Source of the DNA: Sphingorhabdus sp. 109 | GTDB lineage: Bacteria; Pseudomonadota; Alphaproteobacteria; Sphingomonadales; Sphingomonadaceae | Length of the DNA: 64,000 bases | NCBI RefSeq assembly: GCF_902506555.1 | Contig: NZ_LR732707.1 | Coordinates: 2,627,290 to 2,691,289 of the forward strand | Reading direction: 5' to 3' | In this document: piece by piece, positions 15,776-24,288 of the stretch | How the letters are laid out: each line of letters begins with the position of its first letter | How positions within the stretch are numbered: position 1 is the stretch's first letter | Translations under genes and position numbers: made by a program | The notes under the pieces: generated by a model | The model's input: only the letters and a program-made list of their open reading frames with translations | What the model was told of the DNA's origin: nothing | Databases searched by the model: none

Positions 15776-16534
15776 TCAGGTCTCCGGGATCTCGTATACC
15801 GGTTCGTCTGCATAGAGGGCGGCGGTTTGTTCCTGCTGGGCGGATCGCACCGTCCAGCTGACGATGGGCAGGCCCCGCGCCCGCTGGGCCGCGGCAAAAC
15901 GGGACGGCAGATCGCGAATATCATAAGCCAGAAAATCGGGCTTTGCGGCCCAGAGATTGCGGTGGCGCGCGATCCGGCCCCGCCAGTTTCTGCTACCCTC
16001 TTCGGTAACCACCAGACCGCGGACGATATGACCGGCATTTTTGCGAAACCAGACACCGACCAGCGGGTTGAAAGACATGATCGCTGCTTGACCGCCATAG
16101 CCTTCCAGCGCCCGGCGTACCGAAAGACATAGCGGTCCGACCCGCCTGTTTCGTGACTTGATTTCTATCAGGACCGGGACCCGTCCGCCGATTTGGGCAA
16201 GGGTTTCGCGCAGACGCGGAATCTTGCCATGGCCGTCATTGAGCTGGATCCGGTCAATATCGTCGGCCCGCAAGTTGCCTATCCGGCCGCTCTGGCCCGT
16301 CAGCCGGTCCAGTTCATAGTCATGGAAGACAAAGGCGCGGCCATCTTCGGCGGCCTGGACGTCGCATTCAATTCCGTGACCCAACTGGATCGCGGCCTCG
16401 AAGGCGGCGGGACTGTTTTCCAGTACGCCCCTTCCGTGCAGACCCCGATGCGCGTAGGGCTGGCCTTTGAGAAATGCCACCCGTCCGGCCGCCGGAGCCG
16501 GCGCAAGCATATTGTCTAGCAGCGCTCCGATCAC
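15776..16534 (-). CDS. Glycerophosphodiester phosphodiesterase
   Basis: A 252-residue GDPD-family TIM barrel. AHRGLHGRGVLENSPAAF has the catalytic His-Arg and Glu, IECDVQAAEDG the metal Glu-Asp, and FVFHDYELDRLTG the second catalytic His; VLIEIKSRNR carries the later metal Glu. It hydrolyses glycerophosphodiesters to glycerol-3-phosphate and an alcohol, recycling phospholipid headgroups. No signal peptide is seen, so it should be cytosolic, like UgpQ. The start overlaps the RidA stop by 4 bp. Confidence 0.9.
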   Translation of the reverse strand: MIGALLDNMLAPAPAAGRVAFLKGQPYAHRGLHGRGVLENSPAAFEAAIQLGHGIECDVQAAEDGRAFVFHDYELDRLTGQSGRIGNLRADDIDRIQLNDGHGKIPRLRETLAQIGGRVPVLIEIKSRNRRVGPLCLSVRRALEGYGGQAAIMSFNPLVGVWFRKNAGHIVRGLVVTEEGSRNWRGRIARHRNLWAAKPDFLAYDIRDLPSRFAAAQRARGLPIVSWTVRSAQQEQTAALYADEPVYEIPET

Positions 16535-16998
16535 TCGGGTTTCAGAGCAATGATGGCATCAACCTCGACCGCGACACCGAGCGGCAGCGAAGCCACACCC
16601 ACAGCGCTTCTGGCATGCTGTCCGGCGGCTCCGAAAATCACTTCCATCATATCCGAACAACCGTTGGCGACCTTGGGATGGTCGGTATAGTCCGCGGTGC
16701 TGTTGACGAAGACCCCGAGCTTGACGATCCGGTCCACCCGATCGAGTGATCCGGCCGCTCGCTTGATTTGCGCCGCGATCATCAGCGCGCAGGCCTTGGC
16801 GGCCTGTTGCCCGTCTTCGAGCGACATATCGTCACCCAGCCGGCCGGTGATCAGCTTGCCGTCGTGCATGGAGACCTGTCCGCTGATGTGGAGCATGCCA
16901 TCCACTTCGATGGCGGGAACATAAGAGGCAACCGGGGCTGCCGGTGTCGGCAATTCAATGCCCTTGGCGATCAGGGCTTTTTCAATATTGTCAGTCAT
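16531..16998 (-). CDS. RidA family protein
   Basis: A 155-residue member of the YjgF/YER057c/UK114 family. Visible hallmarks are ISGQVSMHDGKLITGRLG, VDRIVKLGVFVNSTADYTDHPKVAN and ARSAVGVASLPLGVAVEVDAI, where the conserved Arg of the enamine/imine deaminase pocket is present. Archetypal RidA hydrolyses reactive 2-aminoacrylate; this longer version belongs to the COG0251 subgroup annotated as 'RidA family'. It is coupled with the GDPD gene downstream (4 bp overlap) and lies 12 bp after the HAD-like gene. Confidence 0.88.
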   Translation of the reverse strand: MTDNIEKALIAKGIELPTPAAPVASYVPAIEVDGMLHISGQVSMHDGKLITGRLGDDMSLEDGQQAAKACALMIAAQIKRAAGSLDRVDRIVKLGVFVNSTADYTDHPKVANGCSDMMEVIFGAAGQHARSAVGVASLPLGVAVEVDAIIALKPE

Positions 16999-17010
16999 AA
17001 GGCAAAACTC

Positions 17011-17688
17011 TCACGCATGGTTGGCAGGGTCAAGCTCTTGCGATGGCAAGTCCATCGCTGGAGCCGGTACAGCATTGTCAAATATGTCAGAAATCCAGGC
17101 CGTAGCCTCGGCCCACCGATCAATCCGGGCGTGGGCGGCCGGGTTGGTGGTGACATGTCTGGCCATGATCGGTTCACCGACCATTTGCAGGCGCCATACG
17201 TCGGGTGCATGTTTGGCGACGCTGCCGTGCTGGTGACCCAGATCATCGACAAAAACAGTCACGCTGGGCTCATATTTCGCGAGAATGCCGGCCAGCAGTT
17301 CACCCTTGCCGCCCTGGTTGGTATAGACGGGAAAATCGATGCCGACGGCCTTGAGCTGCTCGGCGCGGGCTTCGCGGCGGTCATCGAGCAGATTGGTCAG
17401 GATCACGACATCGGCGATTTCACCGAGCCTGTTGATCGATTCAACCGCGCCCTCGATCGCGCCCTGCCGGTGCATTTCATTGTCGAAAAACTCTTTCAGC
17501 ATCGGCCAGATCTGTTCCGGCAATACCTGGGTCCCATCATGTTTATGGCGCAGGGCATTGGCGAAATTATTGCCGTTTTCCAGGTCGAAATGGATATGCT
17601 TGTCACTGTCCAGCCATTGCTGGAACGGGACCACCATGTGCAGCAGGACTTCGTCGCAATCGCTGATCAGAAGCGGCTTGTTACTCAT
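17011..17688 (-). CDS. HAD-like hydrolase, function unknown
   Basis: A 225-residue cytosolic protein. LLISDCDEVLLHMVVPFQQW gives HAD motif I (DxD), VVILTNLLDDRREAR is motif II with Thr, and VTVFVDDLGHQHGSVAKH is motif IV with the DD pair. The cap resembles class I. No close family name is recognised beyond 'HAD family'; orthologues occur in the same position in sphingomonads as far as I recall. It overlaps the preceding DUF3572 gene by 8 bp. Confidence 0.75.
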   Translation of the reverse strand: MSNKPLLISDCDEVLLHMVVPFQQWLDSDKHIHFDLENGNNFANALRHKHDGTQVLPEQIWPMLKEFFDNEMHRQGAIEGAVESINRLGEIADVVILTNLLDDRREARAEQLKAVGIDFPVYTNQGGKGELLAGILAKYEPSVTVFVDDLGHQHGSVAKHAPDVWRLQMVGEPIMARHVTTNPAAHARIDRWAEATAWISDIFDNAVPAPAMDLPSQELDPANHA

Positions 17689-17986
17689 AAAAGTCTCCGG
17701 AAGAGTTTAAATGCTGCGCTGCTGCAGCGAGTTTTGCGGGGGCGACCCCGATAGCGTCGGCGCAGGCGACAAGATCGGGTTCGTGATTGGCGAGAAAACC
17801 GAGCAGTGATGACAGCATTGTCGGGTCTTCGAGTCCCGACCGCAGTTCGCGGGGATCGAGGCCGGTCAGGGCGAGCAGTCGCTCGGCGCGATCCTGATCC
17901 TGCAGCACCCATCCGAGCGCCTGCAAGGCGATGATTTCATTATCCGGGATTTCACTATCCGGCCCGAGATTGGGATTTGTTTCCAT
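17681..17986 (-). CDS. DUF3572 domain protein
   Basis: A 101-residue protein matching DUF3572. EIIALQALGWVLQDQDRAERLLALTGLDPRELR is followed by SLLGFLANHEPDLVACADAIG and a final helix. The family is restricted to Alphaproteobacteria and is typically found beside divK. It is the first gene of the minus-strand operon, and its start is 52 bp from the divergent divK-like gene. Function unknown. Confidence 0.85.
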   Translation of the reverse strand: METNPNLGPDSEIPDNEIIALQALGWVLQDQDRAERLLALTGLDPRELRSGLEDPTMLSSLLGFLANHEPDLVACADAIGVAPAKLAAAAQHLNSSGDFYE

Positions 17987-18038
17987 TGCCGCTTTCGCCT
18001 AATGGTTTGCCAGCAAGTTTGAAAGGGCAAATCCGGCT

Positions 18039-18407
18039 GTGGCAAAAAGAGTATTGGTGGTTGAGGATAATGAATTGAACCTCAAGCTATTCTGTGATCT
18101 GCTACGGGCCCACGGTTTTGTTGTCGAGCCGGTCAGCGATGGCCGTGAAGTGCTCGAAAAGGCGCGAAGCTTCGTGCCGAATCTGATCGTCATGGATATC
18201 CAGTTGCCGCATGTCAGCGGTCTGGAGCTGATCGAGCAGATCAAGAAAGACGGGCAGCTCAAGATCATACCGATCATGGCCGTCACCGCTTATGCCGGCA
18301 AGGGGGACGAGGACCGGATTTTGAGTGCCGGGGCAGAGGCTTATGTCTCAAAGCCGATATCGGTCGCGAAATTCATCGAATCGGTGCAGAAAGTTCTGCA
18401 CCGCTAA
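18039..18407 (+). CDS. divK: DivK-like single-domain response regulator
   Basis: A 122-residue CheY-like receiver. RVLVVEDNELNLKLFCDLL supplies the acidic pocket, NLIVMDIQLPHVSGLE the phosphorylated Asp, MAVTAYAG the switch Thr, and SKPISVAKF the Lys. The NELNLKLF motif is typical of DivK, the essential cell-cycle regulator that works with PleC/DivJ kinases. The start is a GTG at 18039. Context (divergent DUF3572, downstream rpmG) agrees with the conserved divK neighbourhood of sphingomonads. Confidence 0.88.
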   Translation: MAKRVLVVEDNELNLKLFCDLLRAHGFVVEPVSDGREVLEKARSFVPNLIVMDIQLPHVSGLELIEQIKKDGQLKIIPIMAVTAYAGKGDEDRILSAGAEAYVSKPISVAKFIESVQKVLHR

Positions 18408-18425
18408 AGACTGGCCAAAGCCGGA

Positions 18426-18593
18426 TTATTTGATTTTGGCTTCTTTGAATTCGACATGCTTCCGGACAATCGGATCATATTTGCGCTGCACCATCTTTTC
18501 GGTAAGATTCCGCGGGTTCTTGCGGGTTACGTAGAAAAAGCCTGTGTCCGCCGTGCTGACGAGTTTGATCTTTACATTGGCTGGTTTCGCCAT
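18426..18593 (-). CDS. rpmG: 50S ribosomal protein L33
   Basis: A 55-residue protein beginning [20 protein letters not shown] and continuing [14 protein letters not shown], the standard L33 pattern without the zinc-binding CxxC pair (the C-minus form). ATG at 18593, stop at 18426-18428. It faces divK across 18 bp. Confidence 0.95.
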   Translation of the reverse strand: MAKPANVKIKLVSTADTGFFYVTRKNPRNLTEKMVQRKYDPIVRKHVEFKEAKIK

Positions 18594-18788
18594 GGTGCAT
18601 TCCTTAAGGCAGAAGCTGAAATAAAAACAGCGACGCTATCGGGCGCCGCATTCGTTCCCGCGCTAATGGTGAAAAGCCCGATGAATGTCAAGAAAAAGCC
18701 TTCGGGGTTGCGAAGGTAGCAAACTCTGCTCCGTTTACGACTATTTAACCATGTTTTTGCATGGTTGGATGCAATCAGGGACAGTGCC

Positions 18789-19124
18789 ATGAATCATGAT
18801 CAAAACCCATTTGTACAGACGGAAATGCTGAATTTGCTTGATGACTTGCGGCCAGAGCTGGCCATTCGTCATCCAATGCAATTTCTCATGCATCTCGATC
18901 ATGTGCGGCAGAAAGCGACAGAGCACGAGCTGTTGGCGCTTCGCGATCTCAGCTGTGCGCTGGAGAGCGCATTGCAGCCGGCCATCGCAAATGGCGGCGC
19001 CGGAACCATCGTTCGTTCCTATCTCGAAGCGATGCGCGCGACACTCGATATGGGCGAGATAAACCCGGCGATGACCGAAGCGCTGCTGGCCAATGTTGCG
19101 CTGCGTCTTGGCGGTCAGGCCTGA
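18789..19124 (+). CDS. Hypothetical helical protein
   Basis: A 111-residue protein starting at ATG 18789 (MNHDQNPFVQTEML). An in-frame TTG at 18765 is less likely. It is rich in helices (LLDDLRPELAIRHPMQFLMH, RDLSCALESALQPAIANGG), has no signal peptide or cysteine motif, and ends LANVALRLGGQA. No family is recognised. It is followed 10 bp later by the GDT1-like gene on the same strand, so the two are probably one unit. Confidence 0.65.
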   Translation: MNHDQNPFVQTEMLNLLDDLRPELAIRHPMQFLMHLDHVRQKATEHELLALRDLSCALESALQPAIANGGAGTIVRSYLEAMRATLDMGEINPAMTEALLANVALRLGGQA

Positions 19125-19134
19125 CGCCGGCAAA

Positions 19135-19701
19135 GTGGATGCGTTTCTAACTTCGCTTTTTGCGCTGGCCGTCGCCGAATTCGGCGACCGGCCACAGATA
19201 TTATGCGCCGCACTGGCGATACGATACGGCCGGCTTTCGCCGGTCGTCTGGGGGCTCGGGCTTGCCACGCTCTGCAATTGCATGATTTCCGCCATCGCCG
19301 GATCGACGGTTCATCGCTGGATCAGCGAAGACGCCCTGCAGCTCTTCTATGCTCTGTCGCTGCTATTGGCGGGGGTCGGCATGGTGGCCTGGCGGCGGCC
19401 GGTCGACTTGTTGGAAGCGTGGCGCTTCGGTCCCTTCTGGACGTCTTTTCTGGGATTGTTCATTCTGCAACTTGGCGACAAGGGCCAATTTGTACTGATG
19501 GCCACTGCCGCGCGGACCGACATGGCGGCATTCGCTGCAGTTGGCGGCTGGATCGGGGTGATGATTGCCTGCCTGCCCGCTATATTATTCCCCCGACAGC
19601 TGGCAGAGCATGTCCCGATGGTGCCGATCCGATATGCCGGTGGCGTCGGCTTTCTGGTCGTCGGTACGATTCTGGCGCTCGGTGCGTGGGGCATAATCTG
19701 A
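19135..19701 (+). CDS. TMEM165/GDT1 (UPF0016)-like membrane protein
   Basis: A 188-residue protein with about six hydrophobic helices. It has two degenerate copies of the family signature ExGDK(S/T): EFGDRPQ near residue 15 and QLGDKGQF near residue 118. GDT1 proteins such as cyanobacterial Mnx and Vibrio MneA export Mn2+ or Ca2+. The second copy has Gln instead of Glu and both lack the final Ser/Thr, so the ion specificity is doubtful. The GTG at 19135 is used because it is 10 bp after the previous stop and begins at the first helix. Confidence 0.7.
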   Translation: MDAFLTSLFALAVAEFGDRPQILCAALAIRYGRLSPVVWGLGLATLCNCMISAIAGSTVHRWISEDALQLFYALSLLLAGVGMVAWRRPVDLLEAWRFGPFWTSFLGLFILQLGDKGQFVLMATAARTDMAAFAAVGGWIGVMIACLPAILFPRQLAEHVPMVPIRYAGGVGFLVVGTILALGAWGII

Positions 19702-19816
19702 TGTCGCCAAATCGATATTGTCAATCTTAGATAGTAATTCTTCCCGTTTTATCGATCGGTCAATCAGTCGTAAGAGTCATTTCATAACGTGGTGATTCCG
19801 ACAAAGGAGATTGAAG

Positions 19817-20281
19817 ATGACGACAGGTGACAATGCAAAAAAAGCCGTAGCCGAGGCACTGAATGGAATATTGGCTGACAGCTTTGCCCTTTATCTCAAG
19901 ACCAAAAACTTTCACTGGCATGTTTCGGGGCCCCATTTCCGCGACTATCATCTGATGTTCGAAGAACATGCGGCGCAGATACTCGCTACTACTGATCTGA
20001 TCGCCGAACGGGTCCGCAAGAACGGGCACCGGACCCTCACCTCGATTGGCGATATCGCCCGGCGCCAAAGTCTTTCCGACAATGATGATGCGAAGGTGAC
20101 AGCACCGGATATGCTCGAAGAGTTGCGCGCCGATAATCTGAAGCTGGTCGAAACGCTGCGCGAAGCAAAGGAACTGGCAGGAGAAGCGGGTGATAATGCT
20201 ACCGATGGCATGCTCGACGACTGGACCGATCAGGCCGAAGAGCGGGCTTGGTTCCTGTTCGAGATCGCACAGAAAGATTAG
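19817..20281 (+). CDS. dps: Dps-type ferritin-like DNA-binding protein
   Basis: A 154-residue Dps/miniferritin. KNFHWHVSGPHFRDYHLMFEEHA carries the inter-subunit ferroxidase His, Asp and Glu residues, and DDWTDQAEERAWFLFEIAQ closes the four-helix bundle. Dps dodecamers oxidise Fe2+ with peroxide, store iron and often coat DNA in stress. The ATG at 19817 is preferred over TTG 19811 because AAGGAG stands 7 nt before it. A strong stem-loop terminator follows at 20339. Confidence 0.9.
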   Translation: MTTGDNAKKAVAEALNGILADSFALYLKTKNFHWHVSGPHFRDYHLMFEEHAAQILATTDLIAERVRKNGHRTLTSIGDIARRQSLSDNDDAKVTAPDMLEELRADNLKLVETLREAKELAGEAGDNATDGMLDDWTDQAEERAWFLFEIAQKD

Positions 20282-20584
20282 GCAGGGCGAATCGCTCGGC
20301 GACGGACCGGATTGAACGCGCCCGTCTGACAATATTTTCGCCGCTCGTTTGCTTCGGTAGGCGGGCGGCGCAGTTTTTCTGGCCCGAATCCAGACATTTC
20401 TGTTGCCAAATCATCACATATGTAACCAAAATTTCCATGTTTGCCTCCGGAAAGGCCCGTAAATCCGTCGATTTCGTAATCAAAGTTCACGATTTGGTAA
20501 ATTTCGCTTTGATTCACATCGCAAAAGCAAGCACAGTAACAACAGGGGTCTATTCTAATCTATTATTTCAAGGGGCATTCTTCG
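20282..20584. other. Gene-free region between dps and the autotransporter gene
   Basis: 303 bp. It holds the dps terminator (20339-20378) and then an AT-richer leader with no ORF of note. CAAAGTTCACGATTTGGTAAATTTCGC around 20480 and the following 100 bp probably contain the autotransporter promoter, but no clear -35/-10 pair can be named. Confidence 0.45.
20339..20378 (+). terminator. Rho-independent terminator after dps
   Basis: Stem CGCCGCTCG (20339-20347) pairs with CGGGCGGCG (20362-20370) over 9 bp including one G-U pair. The loop is 14 nt, followed by cagtttttct. Confidence 0.75.
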
Positions 20585-23500
20585 ATGAACAAGAATTTCG
20601 GACATTCCAAAAGATCGGTACTTTTGCGTACAGCCGCGGCTGGAGCAATTGCGACGCTCGCACTGGCAACCCCGGCACAGGCCATTGTGCCGAATGACAA
20701 TTATACCCCGGCAGATATCAGCGATCCGGAAGACAGTGTGAACGGTATCGGTCATTTTTTCCGGACCGATGGTTTTGTCTGTACCGGTACGCTAATCAAC
20801 CCGCGTGCGGTTCTGTTTGCTGCGCACTGCGTCAACGACTTGCCGGAAACTGATTATGACACCAATGGCGCAATCCAATCCGCTTTTTCCTTTAGCGGCA
20901 ATTCGCTTCCGGGGTTCATAGACTGGATCAACAATGGATATGCATCCAACCCGGATTTATTTGTGTATAATATCAGCCAGATCGCCTACAATCCCGATTC
21001 CCTGGTTGATCCTAACGCTTTTGGTTTTCTCGAGGGCGATATTGCCGTAGCCACCTTGTCTGATCCGGCCGCTAATATACCCACTTGGGCATTGCTGTTT
21101 TCCCCGCTTCCCGATCCGGGTGAAATTGATGATGTCGACGGGACCGGCTATCATGTGAAAATTTCCGGCTATGGCCGTAGCGGCAGTGGTACAGCAGGCG
21201 ATACCTTTGGTATCGACTGGCGTCGGAAATCAGCCGAAAATATGCTCGGTGCGCTGACCTCATTTGATGCTAGAAACAACTTCTTGTTCGGTAGTCCTTT
21301 CGGGGATCTGCCACAGGTGTTGTACCGGCTTGATTTTGACGATCCAGACAAAACCAATGAATTTGATTTCAACCTTTACAAAGACGAGCCCCTCGAAGTC
21401 GAAGGCACAACTGCCGGAGGTGACTCCGGTGGCCCGCTGATCCTTGATGCCGCGAACAACAGCCTGTCGACAGAAGATTTGCAGATCGGTGTTCTTTCGG
21501 GAGGATCGCGCTTTTTTGGAGGGCAGGTTTTCAGTTCTTACGGTACGGAAAGCTTTTACCAGCCGCTGTTCCTGTTTGCTGATTATATCGCGGCTGTGAA
21601 CCCCTATCGCTATGTCAGCGCAAAAGCGGGTGACGGCGACTGGGAAGATGCCACCCACTGGCAAACCGATCTTGATCCGGCCTATCGCATCATTGATGAA
21701 AACGGCAATGTCGTAAACGGTTTCCCTGACACCCAATCCGGTGGCGTCGATCAGTCAACGCCGCAATTTGGTGAAGTCTGTTTCGATCCTGAGGGTGATA
21801 ATCTCGGAGATGAATGCCTTGATTTGGCGACCGGTACCGGAACACCGCCGGTACGCAATACGCCTACCCCGACGCCATCGCCTACGGCAACGCCAGGCTC
21901 TTCCATCGGTGTAGCCCAGATACCGAACGCGCAAGCCGTTTCGCCGACCGGTGAAGCGCAGGCTTCTGCAACCGCCGTGCAAGCGGCAGGCTCGCCTCAG
22001 TTCCTTGCCAGTGCCGCCATTCGCGGCGAAGGCATGATCGTTGAAAATATTGCTATCAGCAGTGGCGCAACGATCGTCGAGGATATTGCAATCAGTGGCG
22101 GCGCGACTCCGGTCGGCGAGATTGCCATTAACGGCGGTGCGACTCCGGTTGCTATTACCGCCAATGGCGGACCGGAGGGTGCGGAAGAAACCCCTCAGGC
22201 CGAAGGCGATCCGCTTCCGGATCCGACGCTCGACAACGGACTTGCCGGAGCAACCGATTTTGTGCCGGATAATATAGATGCCGACGTCGCAAATGGCGTT
22301 AATGCTCGCTATTTCGAGGTGACGCTCAGTCAGACGGGTACCACGTCGTTGAACAGCGATGTCACGATTGACCGACTGAATGTTGGTGGCACCGCCGGAC
22401 TGATGATCAATAGCGGCGCAAGTCTTTCCGCACTGATCGACGTCAACCAGACCGCCGGTCGTATTGCCGTCGACGGGACGCTGAACAGTGTGGGTGACTA
22501 TTCGCTGTTCTCCGGTCTGCTTTCAGGGTCCGGCACGATCAATGCGCCGTTCCTGACCAATATTGCGGGTGGCATTGCCCCCGGTACGGTTGGCACGATC
22601 GGAACCTTGACGGTGAATGGAAACGCAATCCTGTCATCCGGTTCGACCCTGATGATCGACATTGGCGCATCCGGGGATTCTGATCTTCTGGCAGTAAGCG
22701 AAGAAGCCAATATCGGTGGCACGGTTGTGTTTTCACCGATTGATGGTTTCCAGACGGTAACCCCCAGCACCTACCGCATTGTAACAGCGGCTGGCGGCGT
22801 TACCGATGAGTTTGATGGTGCGGCACAGATTTCGGCGATTCTGCTTTCGGAATTCAGCTATAGTGCGAACGCTGTCGACGTGACTATCAGTGCCCAGAGC
22901 TATCAGAATGTTGTCGATGCGGGTAATCCGGTTCAGACCAGCTTTGCCGATCTGATGGACAACAACCGCGGCAATGCGGCCGTTGCTGATCTGTTCACCT
23001 TCCTCGACTTTACCGATGCCGGTACCATCCAGGCGACCTTTGACAGCTGGGCTCCAACCACGGAGTCTACGGTTCAGGCCATGGGACAGGCTTTTCTCGG
23101 CAATGTTTCCGATTTCTACCAGAACAGAATCAGTCTTGCCGACCGTTCCTCGAACGGCGGCACGATCGCTGTAATCGGTCGTCCGATGCAACTGGCGGCC
23201 ACTTCGCTGGGCGGTCTCGCGGTGAATGGAGCCAGCGCTCTGAGCGACGCTGCTGCCAATGCGGATGACACCGAAATCCGTTCCGGTGATGTCAACGAGA
23301 ACATGGCGGTCTATCTCGCCGGTGGTTTTGTGAATGGTGATGGCGGTTCCATGCCACTCACCAATCCTGCACAGGGCTCTGACGGCGAAGACGAATTCGA
23401 CGGCTTCTTCATCTCGGGTGGTCTCGAATATTATTTCGACGAAGCATCGTTCCTCGGTATCTCGGCCTATTATTCGGATGTCGATGCAACGGTTGCTCTA

Positions 23501-24139
23501 GGCAATTCCGCGCAATCCAAGGCGATCATGGGTTCGATCTATGGCCGGAAGGCAATGTCCGGCGGCCTGGTTCTCGATGGTCGGGCGACGCTGGGTACCT
23601 ATAATGCGGAAACGTTGCGTTCCGTGTCGCTAGGCACCCAATCGTTCAGCCTGACAACCGACGACGACAGCATGGTATATGCAGCCGAGCTTGGATTGTC
23701 GAAAGAGATGGAACTGAACGATGTGATCGCGGCACCAGGCATTCGGGCTCGCGCGGCCAAGATCAACTTCAGCAACGTGAGCGAACAGGGCGGCGGACCG
23801 GCTTTGACGATCATCCGTCCCGACTATAGCAGCATTCAGGGACTGGCCGGTATCGAGTTCAAGTCCAAGCCGGGTCGCAAGCTGCAGATGCGCGCATCCA
23901 TGAATTATGTCCATGAATTCGAGAATAATCCGAACAGCTTCGGAGCGAATTTCGTTGGTGGAAATGGTGCTGTGGCTCCGTTTGCGCTGGCCGGACGCGA
24001 CAAGGACTGGGGCGAGGTCGGCATCGGCTTGCGCTACAATATGGGCAATGTCTCGTTTGATCTTTCCGCCGATTCTACCGTCGGCCGGTCGGATGTTTCC
24101 AGCCAGGTCTATTCGGGTGCAATCAGCTTCCGCTTCTAA
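20585..24139 (+). CDS. Trypsin-like serine protease autotransporter
   Basis: An 1184-residue type V secreted protein. Residues 1-33 are a signal peptide ending ATPAQA. Residues about 45-335 are an S1 (trypsin-like) protease with the triad His81 (AAHC), Asp152 (EGDIAVATL) and Ser281 (TAGGDSGGPL), and C66/C82 bracketing the His. A Thr/Pro-rich linker (PTPTPSPTATP, about 427-437) is followed by three short repeats of the form IAIsGGATPV (about 485-520). Next comes a beta-helical passenger with autotransporter-type NGNAILSSGSTLMIDIG. The last 270 residues are an autotransporter barrel ending in SFRF. The protease should be surface-exposed or released. The gene stands alone between dps and a strong terminator. 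Confidence 0.92.
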   Translation: MNKNFGHSKRSVLLRTAAAGAIATLALATPAQAIVPNDNYTPADISDPEDSVNGIGHFFRTDGFVCTGTLINPRAVLFAAHCVNDLPETDYDTNGAIQSAFSFSGNSLPGFIDWINNGYASNPDLFVYNISQIAYNPDSLVDPNAFGFLEGDIAVATLSDPAANIPTWALLFSPLPDPGEIDDVDGTGYHVKISGYGRSGSGTAGDTFGIDWRRKSAENMLGALTSFDARNNFLFGSPFGDLPQVLYRLDFDDPDKTNEFDFNLYKDEPLEVEGTTAGGDSGGPLILDAANNSLSTEDLQIGVLSGGSRFFGGQVFSSYGTESFYQPLFLFADYIAAVNPYRYVSAKAGDGDWEDATHWQTDLDPAYRIIDENGNVVNGFPDTQSGGVDQSTPQFGEVCFDPEGDNLGDECLDLATGTGTPPVRNTPTPTPSPTATPGSSIGVAQIPNAQAVSPTGEAQASATAVQAAGSPQFLASAAIRGEGMIVENIAISSGATIVEDIAISGGATPVGEIAINGGATPVAITANGGPEGAEETPQAEGDPLPDPTLDNGLAGATDFVPDNIDADVANGVNARYFEVTLSQTGTTSLNSDVTIDRLNVGGTAGLMINSGASLSALIDVNQTAGRIAVDGTLNSVGDYSLFSGLLSGSGTINAPFLTNIAGGIAPGTVGTIGTLTVNGNAILSSGSTLMIDIGASGDSDLLAVSEEANIGGTVVFSPIDGFQTVTPSTYRIVTAAGGVTDEFDGAAQISAILLSEFSYSANAVDVTISAQSYQNVVDAGNPVQTSFADLMDNNRGNAAVADLFTFLDFTDAGTIQATFDSWAPTTESTVQAMGQAFLGNVSDFYQNRISLADRSSNGGTIAVIGRPMQLAATSLGGLAVNGASALSDAAANADDTEIRSGDVNENMAVYLAGGFVNGDGGSMPLTNPAQGSDGEDEFDGFFISGGLEYYFDEASFLGISAYYSDVDATVALGNSAQSKAIMGSIYGRKAMSGGLVLDGRATLGTYNAETLRSVSLGTQSFSLTTDDDSMVYAAELGLSKEMELNDVIAAPGIRARAAKINFSNVSEQGGGPALTIIRPDYSSIQGLAGIEFKSKPGRKLQMRASMNYVHEFENNPNSFGANFVGGNGAVAPFALAGRDKDWGEVGIGLRYNMGNVSFDLSADSTVGRSDVSSQVYSGAISFRF

Positions 24140-24152
24140 CGGTTTGACATTT

Positions 24153-24188
24153 AGAAAAGCCCGCCGGAGAAATCCGGCGGGCTTTTCT
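24153..24188 (+). terminator. Rho-independent terminator after the autotransporter gene
   Basis: Perfect stem agaaaagcccgccgga with gaaa-type loop and tccggcgggcttttct. The 3' arm ends in a T-run. It lies 14 bp after the stop codon. Confidence 0.9.
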
Positions 24189-24231
24189 GTGTTCGGCTGC
24201 TTTTGCGGATCCGGCACGGCCTCTCCAGTGC

Positions 24232-24272
24232 AAAAAAAATGGCGGGACAATGCCCGCCATTTCTTAACTATG
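24232..24272 (-). terminator. Rho-independent terminator after the cold-shock gene
   Basis: On the minus strand, aaatggcgggca / tgcccgccatttt forms a 9-10 bp stem with an ATTGT-type loop. It is followed by a run of eight T (A-run at 24232-24239 on the plus strand). It lies about 17 bp beyond the stop at 24289. Confidence 0.85.
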
Positions 24273-24288
24273 GATGTGGTGGAAAGCC

